Assembly: GCA_039707465.1 (NCBI GenBank) | Contig: CM077651.1 | Location: 24,665,019-24,729,018 of the forward strand | Direction: 5' to 3' | DNA: 64,000 bases | Source: Rhabdophis nuchalis | Taxonomy: Eukaryota > Chordata > Lepidosauria > Squamata > Natricidae | In this document: one piece after another, positions 26,116 to 37,300 of the stretch | Position numbering within the stretch: the stretch's first letter is position 1 | Layout of the letters: each line of letters starts with the position of its first letter | Translations under genes and position numbers: made by a program | Notes under the pieces: generated by a model | What the model was told of the DNA's origin: nothing | What the model saw: the letters and a program-made list of their open reading frames with translations, nothing else | Database searches by the model: none

Positions 26116-26512
26116 AGAATGTGTCGGTTTCCCTTGCTTTGATTCCTATGTACAAACAGGGACATGTCCTTTATGTATTTAGGGTCTGATTGTCAGTTAA
26201 TAATAAAAGTAGACTTTTAGCCTAGTGCAGTCATGCAGAAGCTTTCCCGTATAAACAAATAGGCCACAGCTATGTCATGACAGAGAGGTATCAATAAGCA
26301 GCACTCTCTCTGCGCAAGGAAATGAAGTGACAGGAAAGGTTATCTCCTTGGTGGCTGCTGGGCGTGGGTGTGTGTAAGAGAGATGGTTTTCTTGAAGGAG
26401 ATGCCAAATACTTTTGAGTGAATGGGGAGAAAGTGCAATAAAGAATATACCATCACCATAGCTTTTCAAGTTTTATTAGCAGATGTGACATAGATAGATT
26501 TTTACGGTCTTT

Positions 26513-26652
26513 TTATGGTCTCCTTCTGTTAACAAATACTGAAGAGAGACTCACTTTATTCCCTTTCTCAAGCCTTCCAGAATTTAGGGACCATGCCACT
26601 TTGGATTCCATAATATTTCTTTGTTGTATGGTTTTGTATTATTTTACTGGAA
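26513..26652 (+). repeat. long direct repeat, left copy, flanking SINE
   Basis: 140 bp from TTATGGTCTCCTTC to TTTTACTGGAA. Matches 27128-27266 at roughly 88-90% with one 2-nt indel. Its right edge is the first base of the SINE, so the pair behaves like a target-site duplication of unusual length. Confidence 0.9.
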
Positions 26653-27127
26653 AGGGATGCAGTGACTCAGATGCCGAGCTTGTCGATCAGAAAGGTTGGC
26701 AGTTTGGCAGTTCGAATCCCTTGTCCTTAGATTAATCAAATTTATTTCATCAATCAAATTAGATTAATTAGATTTTCAGGAAAAAAAAGTTTAATCAATC
26801 AAATTAGATTGATTAGATTTTCAGAAAGGTTGGCAGTTCAGTGGTTCGAATCCCTAGTGCTGTGTAAAGGAGTGAACTGCCATTACTTGTCCCAGCTTCT
26901 GTCGAGCTAACAATTTGAAAGCACGTAAAAAATGCAAGTAGAAAAATAAGGACCACTTTGGTGGGAAGGTAACAGTGTTGCGTGCGCCTTCGGCATTTAG
27001 TCATGCTGGCCATGTGACAATGGAGACATCTTTGGACAGCACTGGCTCTTTAGCTTTGAAATGGAGATGAGCACTGCCCTTTAGAGTCGGAAACGACTAG
27101 CACATATGTGTGAGGGAAACCTTTACA
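26653..27127 (+). mobile_element. Sauria-type tRNA-derived SINE with partly duplicated head
   Basis: The head carries tRNA-like box A/B remnants (CAGTGACTCAGATGCCGAGC, GGCAGTTCGAATCCC). The body contains TGTCCCAGCTTCTG, AAAGCACGTAAAAAATGCAA and GAGTCGGAAACGACTAGCAC, and the tail GGGAAACCTTTAC is of the Bov-B-mobilised kind. The box B part occurs twice, separated by about 95 bp of AT-rich palindromic sequence (26729-26822). Expected to have been transcribed by RNA polymerase III when active. Confidence 0.75.
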
Positions 27128-27266
27128 TTATGGTCTCCTTCCCTTAACAAATACTGAAAAGACTCACTTTCCCCCTCTTTCTCAGACCTTCCAGAATTTA
27201 GGGACCATGCCACACTGAATCCCATGATATTTCTTTGTTATATGATTTTGTATTATTTTACTGGAA
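27128..27266 (+). repeat. long direct repeat, right copy, flanking SINE
   Basis: 139 bp, partner of 26513-26652. It begins exactly where the SINE tail ends. Confidence 0.9.
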
Positions 27267-27976
27267 GTCAGTCCTATTGGGATGAATAACACTTACTGTG
27301 TGTAAAGACGCTGCCAGAATATGAAATCACGGAAGCAACTTAAATGATTCAAAAAATAATTGAGTGCGTGGTAAGTATATCTCCTTGCAGAACTCTCATC
27401 CCCTCCGCTATCTCCAGGGATAAAAGGAAAAAGGGCTTTAGATAATAGTTATTTAGTGAATAGCTAACTTCAGTGGCAAACCTGAGATTGTAGGATGCTT
27501 TGCTGTTTTGTTTTGCTTTCCAGCAAAAAATAAAGGCACCCAGCATCATCCTAATGGCTTTTAGAACATTGTAGTTTTCATTCTCATGGAGTAGAATTCT
27601 TAATGTATTTCTTTGGGAAATCTTTTCTTGCTTATGAATAGAAAAACAAACAATTTTATGAAGTACAGTTTATCACTTAAGGGTGCTGAACTAAACCCTA
27701 TCCTGACGTAAACCTTCAGAAATTAAATTCAAGCGCATACTTCAAAGTGAAATGCATGGTTTGGTAAAGGATAAATTTCAAATTAAATTATTTTAATCAC
27801 TTGGGATGTTGTAAATAGTATACTGGCAATACTGGCATTTTGTAAAAATCCATTTACAAATTTCACAAATATCAGTCTAGTACCTATTTCAGTAGTAACA
27901 AAATTCATGTAATTCTCATCTATACATAAAAGTGATAATAGATTATCGTTTCTTTGTTTTATATATATTGCTACAT

Positions 27977-28203
27977 GTGGCATAGTGGTTAGAGTGCAGT
28001 ACTGCAGCCTACTTCAGCTGACTGCTAGCTGCAGTTCGGCAGTTCAAATCTCACCGATTCAAGGTTGAATCAGCCTTCCATCCTTCCAAGGTGGATAAAA
28101 TGAGGACCCAGATTGTAGGGGGCAATATGCTGCCTCTGTAAACTGCTTAGAGAGGGCTGTAAAACCACTATAAAGCTGTATATAAGTCTATTGCTATTGC
28201 CAT
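27977..28203 (+). mobile_element. tRNA-derived SINE (second family)
   Basis: Starts GTGGCATAGTGGTTAGAGTG (box A-like), then GGCAGTTCAAATCTC (box B-like), then TTCCATCCTTCCAAGGTGG, ATGAGGACCCAGATTGTAGG and AGAGAGGGCTGTAAAACCAC, ending TATTGCTATTGCC. The layout is a Pol III-type SINE common in squamate genomes; no target-site duplication was located. Confidence 0.72.
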
Positions 28204-28554
28204 TGAGCTGGTTAGTGTTTCTGATGGCATTGCAAGAAAAGGAAAGGAAAGGAAAGAAAAAGAAAAAAGCTGTAATATCTTTAGGTAAAAGTGTTACAGC
28301 ATTCAGCTCAGTTTTTTTTTAAGCTAGTGAAAGAACATGCTATTTTTATAAATACTGCTAGACACTACTGCTGCCACTGGATTTTTTTACTTGATTGTCT
28401 ACAATTTAGATGAATATTCTCCAGGAGTTCGTAGCTTTGGGGATTTTTCCCCCCTTAAATATTTATTTGTGAACTCCTAGATCTTTCATGTATTAAAATA
28501 GTTTTGAAATGAAAATGAATACTTTTAGTAAAAATAATTACACTGAAATGGAAA

Positions 28555-28845
28555 CAAAGAACCTATTCTCTAAAGCAGCGGAAGCCAGGACAAGAAGCCA
28601 TGGATGGAAACTAATCCAGGAAAGAAGCAACGTAGAACTAAGCAGAAATTTCCTGGCACTTAAAACAATTAACCAGTGGAATGACTTGGCTCCAGAAGTT
28701 GCATCTGTGCCATCACTGAAGATTTTTAAGAAGAGATTGAACAGCCATTTAATTGAAATGGTATAGCGTCTCCTGCTTGGGTGGGGAGCTGGACTGGAGG
28801 ATCTCTGGCATCCCTTCCAATTCTATTATTCTAGTTTGTTATTCT
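28555..28845 (+). mobile_element. CR1 LINE 3' end
   Basis: Open for about 70 codons: FSKAAEARTRSHGWKLIQER, LSRNFLALKTINQWNDLAPE, SLKIFKKRLNSHL. This is the CR1 ORF2 C-terminus, followed by the CR1 3' sequence ending CTATTATTCT. 5'-truncated. Confidence 0.87.
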
Positions 28846-28936
28846 CTCTGTGATCATGTGTATCCATCCCATCAAGCCCAAAGAAAGTCCAGAATGGTAT
28901 AGGATCTCCTGCCATGGGCAGGGGTTTGGGCTAGAA

Positions 28937-29408
28937 CAGTGATGGCTAACCTTTTTGCACAGGGGGGTCATGCACAGGCGTACCCACATCCATAATTCTA
29001 TGCGCGTGACACCCCTCCCCTCCACATGCATGCGCACGCTTCCCTCAAGCCTCCAGAGCAGGGGTCTCCAACCTTTGCAACTTTAAGTCTGAAGGACTTC
29101 AGCTCCCAGCTCTCCAGCAAAGCTGGCTGGAGAATTCTGGGAGCTGAAGTCCTTCAGACTTAAAGTTGCAAAGGTTGGAGACCCCTGCTCCAGAGGGTGT
29201 AAAACGGCCCTACAGGCAACCTGCAAGTCCATTTCCAAACTTCTGGGTTGCCCATAGGGCTGTTTTTTTGCCCTCCAGAGGGTGAAAAATGGCCGAAAAT
29301 GAAGGCCGAAGTCAGCTGGCCATCGTGTGCATGAGTGCTGGAGCTGACAGGACAACGCCTCACGTACCCTAACAAATGGCTCTGCGTGCCATAGGTTCAC
29401 CATCATGG
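28937..29408. mobile_element. hAT element inserted in CR1 and itself carrying a MITE
   Basis: Ends CAGTGATGGCTAACCT and inverse of CCATGATGGTGAACCT. Flanks ggctagaa/gactagaa agree at 7 of 8. The interior is broken by the foldback MITE 29059-29187 with its own perfect duplication. Confidence 0.82.
29059..29187. mobile_element. palindromic hAT MITE, copy 3
   Basis: CAGGGGTCTCCAACC ends, near-perfect foldback arms, perfect 8-bp duplication ctccagag at 29051-29058 and 29188-29195. Innermost and therefore youngest of a three-level nest. Confidence 0.93.
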
Positions 29409-29912
29409 GACTAGAAGATCTCCAAGGCCCTTCCAACCCTATCATTCTATATCTATGTTCCAAGTCCTGAGGGTAGAACTTTCTTGCTTAGGCAATAACC
29501 AGGAATAACTGGATAAAGCAGGCATCTTGTTCTCCATTTTTATTCTTTATTCATTGTCTATTTTCTACAAAAACTTTCTAATGCTAACAGCCTTTCTCTT
29601 TTCTATTGAAATATCTTAGTGCTTCAAAGCATAAATGTCTCTTTAGTTACACAATAGCCAAGCTCAAGTATTGGAACAAATAGTACAAAATGTGCAGAGT
29701 ATATTTGGTGTTTCCAGTTATCATAAAGAGTTTTAAATTTTTCCAAGTCTTAGCAAGACTCTTTTATCTCAAATTAATCAATTTTGTGAGTATATGTTTA
29801 TTTTTACATGGCAATATCAGACGACTGATATTGTTTTATAGTATAGTCTTTATTGTCATTGTACAAAATAAATACAAGGAAATTGGTTTTGGCTCATTCA
29901 GTCACTTCTGAC

Positions 29913-30156
29913 CAGTGGTGAAATTCAATTTTTTTTAATATCGGTTCTGTGGGCGTGGTTTGGTGGGTGTGGCAGGGGAAGGATATTGCAAAATCGCCAT
30001 TCCCTCCCCACTCCTGGGGAAAGGATATTGCAAAATCTCCATTCCCACCCCACTCTGGGGCCAGCCAGAGATGGTATATGCCAGTTCTCCAAACTACTCA
30101 AAATTTCTGCTACCAGTTCTCCAGAATCTGTGAGAACCTACTGAATTTCACCCCTA
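29913..30156. mobile_element. hAT MITE with internal tandem duplication
   Basis: Ends CAGTGGTGAAATTCAA and TGAATTTCACCCCTA; perfect 8-bp duplication cttctgac at 29905-29912 and 30157-30164. A block of about 42 bp containing AAGGATATTGCAAAATC is tandemly doubled inside. Confidence 0.88.
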
Positions 30157-31702
30157 CTTCTGACTCTTTGTTAACAAATGGAAATACTTTGCAAGGTTTT
30201 CCTGTCCATAATAGCTTCATTGCATTCTTGTAAGTCTATGCTTGTGTGTTCCAGGATACTATCTAGCCACTTGTCTTTGATCGGCTTCTTTTTCTATTAC
30301 CTTCAGAACCCAAAAAAAAAAAAAATTTTTTTTTTAAATGTGTTGGTTCTTTTCCAATGTCTCTTGTCATTGCGTTGTTCAATGTCTTTTATCACTGTGC
30401 ATCCAAAATATTTAAATGTTGGTTGCATTATTAAAGCTTGAGCAGCCTGATTTTACTTCAAATTATATGAATTGTTTGTTCTTCTTATCATTCAAGATAT
30501 TGTAGGAGGAGAAGCATATTAGCGTATGGTGGCAGACTCAAATTGAGCTTGGTAATAGCTTTTCAAATACATTAACAGGCATAACATTTGAGCAAGACTG
30601 ATGAGGACAAGTTGGTTATATAGAGGCCAGTTATGAAAACATGCCTATATAAAGTTTATACACTTCGTTAATTCAAAAGGTTCTAAAATACTCCTGATTT
30701 TTTTGCTGTTTGGTATTCTCAAGAATTCTTTCCAGTAGCACAATTCAAGGCCTTAGTTTTTAATTCAGCCTGTCTGATGGCCGAGCATTTCCAGTTCATA
30801 TATTACAATGCTATCCTGTGAAAATACTTATTTAATTGGCAGGTTGATACCTCTGCATTTTGCTATTTTGTATAGATCTGTGGTAGTCTTAGTCTCATCT
30901 ATCAGATGTCTTTTTGAGGGGTCCTTGGTGCTCTTTGAGCTTGCTTGTTTTCTTGCAAATGTTTCATTACCCTAAGTAGGTAACATCCTCAGTGCTAGTA
31001 AGGAGTGCTGTTTGCTATCAGTTTATATTCTGGTGTCTTGCCTGTCTGTGTGACTGCAAGACTACAAAGTTTAAACTGAGTATTTCCTGAATACTCAGAC
31101 TGAATGAAATATTATACTTAGTTTGATGTAATACACTATAGAGAAGGAAGCAAAGAACAGTTTCTTGAGTTGGGAATAGACTTTGAAAAAATCACAGCAT
31201 TTTCATAACTTATGTGAGTTTAAAAATTCTCATGCTTAAAAACTAATTGTATAGCATAATGCAAACCTAATTCCACCTCAAGGAAGTCATTTTATAGTTA
31301 GTTGTTCTTGACTTATTGAAACAAGCTTTCTTTAAAATTCTAGCACTTCATAGAAGTAATTCCTGAAAAATTCTGCATTCTATTATGTCCTAAAAATAAT
31401 ATGTAGACCCTGACAAAACAAGATACTCTCTAGGCTATAACATAAACAGTATATTTTAGACAAAACACCACCAATGAAAATATCATGAGAAGTAGCTCTT
31501 TATTCCCCCTTTCCTATCCAATTTAATTCTGATATTTGATAAAACAGAAACTAACAACAGATACATTTTTTCAAGGCACTACAGTACTTTTTTTTTAATC
31601 ATGAACATTCGATGCATTATAAATATATTATTATTTTACCTAATACTAAGCTTAGTCCAGATTGTTTTCCAGTTAAAGCAGAAAAACTTCTTTTTTCTAC
31701 AC

Positions 31703-32345
31703 AATAGAATAGAATAACAGAGTTGTAAGGGACCTTGGAAGTTTTCTAGTCCAATCCTCTGCTTAGACAGAAAACCCTACATCACTTCAGACAAATGGCA
31801 GTCCAATCTCTTCTTAAAAACGTCCAGTATTGGGACATTCACAACTTCTGGAGGCAAGTTGTTCTACTGATTAATTGTCCTAACTGTCAGGAAATTTCTC
31901 CTTAGTTCTAAGTTGCTTCTCTCCTTGATTAGTTTCCACCCATTGCTTCTTGTTCTACCCTCAAATGCTTTGGAGAATAGTTTGACTCCCTCTTCTTTGT
32001 GGCAACCCCTGAGATATTGGAAGACTGCTATCATGTCTCCCCTAGTCCTTCTTTTCATTAAACTGGACATACCCAGTTCCTGCAACCGTTCTTCATATGT
32101 TTTAGCCTCCAGTCCCTTAATCATCTTTGTTGCTCTTCTCTGCACTCTTTCCAGAGTCTCAGCATCTTTTTTACATCATGGCGACCAAAACTGGATGCTG
32201 TATTCCAAATGTGGCCTTACTAAGGCATTATAAAGTGGTATTAACACTTCACATGATCTTGATTCTGTCCCTGTATTTATGCAGCCTAGAACTGTGTCAG
32301 CTTTTTTGGCAGCTTTTTTGGAAATTCACCACTTGACCTACAGAC
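31703..32345 (-). mobile_element. CR1 LINE, long 3' fragment, antisense
   Basis: The longest CR1 copy here. On the minus strand it encodes QRRATKMIKGLEAKTYEERL, LGMSSLMKRRTRGDMIAVFQ, KLFSKAFEGRTRSNGWKLIK and LELRRNFLTVRTINQ, the final part of CR1 ORF2, then the 3' end. Upstream it decays. Antisense to NALCN. Confidence 0.9.
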
Positions 32346-33061
32346 CATTTAAGAAACTGACATGGAGGTTGGTGGTGGTGCGAGATTATGATAATATGTA
32401 AAGTAATTTCCCCATACTAAGTGGCAATCCCAAGAAAGATTGTCAAATTCTACTTATGCTCTCAATATCATATAAATAAATACTGTAGGAAAGGTTTGGT
32501 TCTGATTAAACAAAGAAACCAACTGAGTTCAGCGAACTATGAATATATGCTGTCAAAGTATGTAAACAATCAAAATGGAAAGAAAGGCCACGAGAACATT
32601 ATGAAGGAGTTCTCTGGGTTTTTTTTCCTAATTCTTCTTCCTCTACCTGAATAACATATTCATTGTCATGGTTATGATAATTCTCTTCCACACTATTACA
32701 TTGTTAAGTATCTGATGTTGCAATCAGGAAAGAAGATGCAAAGAACCGGTTTGCTTTTTCTTGCAACTAAAGATAAATTTAAAAAAGGAGAAACTTTTTA
32801 TTGATCTTTTCCAAAGAATGAATTTGTCCTTTGCATGGCTATTGCTTGTGTATCTTTTCGCCCCCAAGTAGCAACTTTTCACAATATATAGAATACCCTG
32901 ACTGTGGATATGTTGCTCATATTTCTTGATTACCCGATATTATACTAGATGCTTGAAACTTTAGATGCTAGATTCTGTAGCCTTGGCTAACTGTAGAATT
33001 TTCTTGAACTTGCATATGAACTGTTCTGTTTCCCAATTAAGATAAGATCAGTAAAGAATAA

Positions 33062-33515
33062 TTGTTTGATGTTAACTGCGGGATCGGATCCTGCCCCATA
33101 CATCCTCACGGCCGATTCGCTCCCACAGAGAGGGACTTCTCCGGGTGCCGTCCACTAGACTTTGTCAGCGGGCGACGCCCAGGGGAAGGGCCTTCTCTGT
33201 GGCGGGCCCAGCCCTCTGGAACGACCTTCCTCCCGACATTAGAACAACTACGGACCTCCGCTCCTTCCGTCAAAAATTAAAAACACACTTTTTATGCTTG
33301 GCCGGCCTAGGGTAGTTTCTTCCTTAGGGTTTTTTAGGGAACATTAGTTTTAATGGGGATTTTAGTGCAGGGACAATTGGTTTAATTTATTTTTATTCTA
33401 CTGTATTATTGATGTACTTATTTTATGTGTTTTTAGTTTTCCCTGTGCACCGCTCCGAGTCCCTCTGGGGAGAGGACGCGGTATATAAAATAAAAATATT
33501 ATTATTATTATTAAT
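33062..33515 (+). mobile_element. L2-type LINE 3' end (left repeat copy)
   Basis: The C-terminal coding remnant has frameshifts (ALWNDLP-type segment decayed). The tail is CTGTGCACCGCTCCGAGTCC then GGTATATAAAAT and (ATT)n. Duplicated exactly at 39144-39597. Confidence 0.75.
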
Positions 33516-34014
33516 ATTATTATTCCATGTTGATTTCATGAAACACATATCAGTAATCAAGAAAAAAAAAACCTAGTAAAACTAGTTGAAATATAGCTGT
33601 GGAAGCTCTTAATCGGAATGTGCTTGTAATATAAAAGAGAAGATTGTATGAGTGTTATGCCCATTCTGATCTTGCATGTTATGTTGTGCTTTCTAGTGAT
33701 TTAGCTGCAGTTCCCATAATCATTCACTGTTGGATTAGCCATTGCTGCAAGCATTTTGTGAGTTTTTGGAAATACATTTCTATAAACCTGGCAATGAAAC
33801 AGATAAGAGGAAAGAGAACAACTGAAAATTAACTCCCACTGTAATGTTTGTATGTTAAACAGGGATGTTTACAAAATCAATTCAAGTCCTACCCTAACTC
33901 CCACGCTCTTTTGGAAAGTGGCAATCCAATTAATGTTAAGTTGTTGAAATACATAATCTTTCATCATCAAGCCCTATTCATTTGAAATGTCCCCTCACTT
34001 CCTAAACATTTTAT

Positions 34015-34256
34015 TCCATACATCCCTGCGGCCGATCCGCTCCCACAGAGAGGGACTTCTCCGGGTGCCGTCCACTAGGCTGTGCCAGCGGGCGACGCCC
34101 AGGGGAAGGGCCTTCTCTGTGGCGGTCCCGACCCTCTGGAATGACCTGCCCCCCGATATTAGAACAACTACGGACCTCCGCTCCTTCCGTCAAAAATTAA
34201 AAACACACTTTTTCTGCTTGGCCGGCCTAGGATAATCAACTGTTTTTAGGGTTTTT
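34015..34256 (+). mobile_element. L2-type LINE 3' end, cut by the L1 insertion
   Basis: Encodes SLRPIRSHREGLLRVPSTRL and FSVAVPTLWNDLPPDIRTTT, then stops at the L1 poly(T). The intact counterpart with its 3' tail is at 40097-40515 in the other repeat copy, showing that the L1 entered this L2 copy. Confidence 0.82.
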
Positions 34257-34361
34257 TTTTTTTTTTTTTTTTAATTAAAATTTTTATACTGTTTTACAAT
34301 ATATCACCCAGTGCTGTACAAAACAAAAGGAAGAGTTGGTTTCAAGTGTCGTCTATTATCT

Positions 34362-37300
34362 TTAGGATCTCCAAAATCCACGTTCCCTCGGTACAGGCGT
34401 CGAGACGTCCAAAGTTCCAAGTGCATAGTCCACAAATGGCTTCCAAGTCTTCCAAAAGATATCATTTTTATAAACCCCCTCTCTAAATTTAATATCACAC
34501 GTCATTTTATCATTTAAGGCTAATTTCCACATTTCACAATACCATTCTTCTATTTTAATATTTACCTCTATTTTCCAATATCTTGCTATTACAATTCTAC
34601 CCATTATAATCATAATTCTAATCAGTTCTTTCTCGTGTTTTGTTAACTCTGGTTCATTAATTATCAATAACAATATAGTTTCTGGTCTCAATATTATTAT
34701 TCTTTTCATCATTTCACACATTGTTCCTTCTAATTGCTGCCAAAACTTTTTAATTTTCACACATTTATACCACATATGCTCATAAGTTCCCAATTCCGTA
34801 TTACATCTCCAACATTTATCATTCATTTTTTTATCTATCAGTGATAATCTTAGTGGGGTCCAGTACCATTTCCAAACAACCTTAAAATTATGTTCTTTAA
34901 TCCTTATAGATAAAGTCCTCATAATCCGACTCTTCCAATTCTCATTCCAATCCAAATCCAATATTTTAATCTTTAGATCTTCCTCCCAATTCTTTTTCAT
35001 TACCATTTGTGGATTTCCATCAAAGTTTATAATCCTGTATATCTTACTGACGAGTCCTTTTAACCCGGTTTCATCTTTAATAATTTGAGATACTAAACTT
35101 TCAAACTTAGTTTTACTTCTATCTATGTTACATATTCCCCTTACTTTCATATTCCATTTTTCTACCTGTATTTTTTCAAACCAATTTAACTCCAATTTTT
35201 GAATTACTTTTTTCTTCCTACTTTCAGTTCCTAAGGCTCTTAACCAATCTACTATATTTCCTATATTTTCATCTTCAATTACTTTGTTCCGACTTATATT
35301 GGTTTTAATCGGCCAACTTTCAGTTGTCTTTCCCAAAAACGTTATATCCGGAATCAATTTTTTAACAAATTTATTCCAAGTTTTACTCAACCCTTTTAAC
35401 CAATAACTATTAATTGTCTTTTTTGTTTTTGCTCTATCTAAAAACCATATAGACCCAAATCTCTTAATATCTTTTAACTCCAGATCTCCCCAATGACCAT
35501 CTCCACCTTTAAGTATTTTTATCACAGTTCTAATATTATATGCCCGATAATAATTAAGTAGATTGGGAATTCCCAATCCACCCTCTTTTTGATTTTGATA
35601 CCACAGTTTCTTCATTAATCTTGGTCTTTTCCCACCATTACAAAATTTATCTAATTTCTTCTGATATTCTTCTATATCTTTCTCTGTCAAGTTTAATGGT
35701 AGCATCTCAAATAAAAAGTTAAACTTTGGTAATAACATCATTTTACACATTGCAATTCTACCAAACCAAGACAACTTTATCTCTTTATATTTATCTATCT
35801 TTTTTTCTACTTCCTTCAGCATCACCTCATAATTAATTTTTTTTAAATCTCTAACTTTAAGTGAAAGTGTTATCCCCAAGTATTTCAATGTATTCTTAGC
35901 TCTTATCCCAAATTGTTCTTGCATACTCTCCCACTCCTTACCATCTTTATTCATTAGTAATTCAGATTTTGACCAATTTACCTTTAAACCTGTCATTTCT
36001 TCAAATTCTATCAAATGTTTATTTATCCTCTTTAAATCTCTCTCTATATCTTTCAAAATAATCAAAGTGTCATCCGCATACAAATTTATCTTATATCCCT
36101 TATAACCTTCCAACTCTTCATCTGCTTCTATCAATTTAATCAAAATTTCCATAACTAACAAAAATAATGTTGGAGACAAGGGACATCCTTGTCTCGTGCC
36201 TGCTTCCAATTTAATCTCTTCCGTCATTATTCCATTCACCTTTACCTTTGCACTGCTTTTTTGATACAGTTTTGAAATAACATGTATAAATTTATTACCA
36301 AAGCCTAATGCCTCGATAATTACTTTTATAGTATCCCATTGTACAGAATCAAAAGCTTTAAAAATATCTAACGATATTATACCTAATTCATCTCCATTAT
36401 TCTCTGCTACATCTATAATATTCAATACTCTTCTAATTATATCACTCATATATCTACCTTTAACAAACCCTACTTGGTTATAACTTATATATTTATCTAT
36501 AAAACTATTTAATCTATTACTTATAATAGCTGTAAATATTTTAGCATCTTGGTTGATTAAAGAAATAGGTCGATAGGACTCGATCCTCTCAAGATCTTTA
36601 TCCGGTTTAGGAATTATAGATATTACTGTCTTATTCCATGACATCGGGACTTCTCCACCATGTAAAATTCCATTGAATAATTTTTGTAGTTTTGGTACTA
36701 TTAGTTCCTTGAAATCTTTATAAAATTCAGCAGGTAATCCATCTTCTCCTGGGGTCTTCCCTAATTTTAACTCTTGTATTATTTCATTAATTTCCTCCTG
36801 TGTAATATCTCTTTCCATCAAGTCTTTGTATGTTTGATCTATCTTCATACCATATTTTCCAAGATGATTCTTCAATTTTTCTAAATCAATTGATTTCTTT
36901 AAGTATAATTTTTGAAAAAAGTTCCTAGCTACTTCACATTTCTCCAATCTCTTATAACACCTTATACCTTTATCATCTATCAGAGAACCAATTTCTCTCT
37001 TTTGAGTTTTATTTTTCGCCGTCTTTGCCAATAACCTAGAATTTTTATTACTAAATTCAAAAAAATCCCTATTCAAATATCTTAATTTTTTTTTAACCAA
37101 TTCAATATCTTCTTCTATCAATTTAGTTTTTAATAAGGTCAATTCCTCCAAACATTTTTTATCTTTCGTAAGTGAGAATTGGTTCTCCAATATCTTAATT
37201 TGTCTTGTATCCTGATCAATTTTTGCTTTGTATTCTCTATATTTCCTGCTTGACAATTTAATACTTTCTCCTCTAAATATGGCTTTCATGGTATCCCAAA

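Larger units (their letters stand above)
28883..29460 (+). mobile_element. second CR1 3' end, split by a nested hAT
   Basis: The two halves 28883-28936 (AGGATCTCCTGCCATGGGC...) and 29409-29460 (GACTAGAAGATCTCCAAGG...TTCTAT) join into one normal CR1 3' terminus once the hAT at 28937-29408 is removed. Confidence 0.8.
32723..34256 (+). repeat. 1534-bp direct repeat, left copy, flanking L1
   Basis: Identical to 38805-40338 at constant offset 6082 with no indels; the only differences I found are at 32870, 32871 and 32874. It carries two L2-type 3' ends (33062-33515 and the first part of another at 34015-34256) and unique intron sequence. Its right edge is the poly(T) that marks the L1 3' end. Confidence 0.95.

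Noticed and set aside
26653..28100. tRNA genes at the SINE heads
   Set aside because: Box A and B-like motifs are present but no cloverleaf with paired acceptor stem can be drawn; both belong to SINE families.
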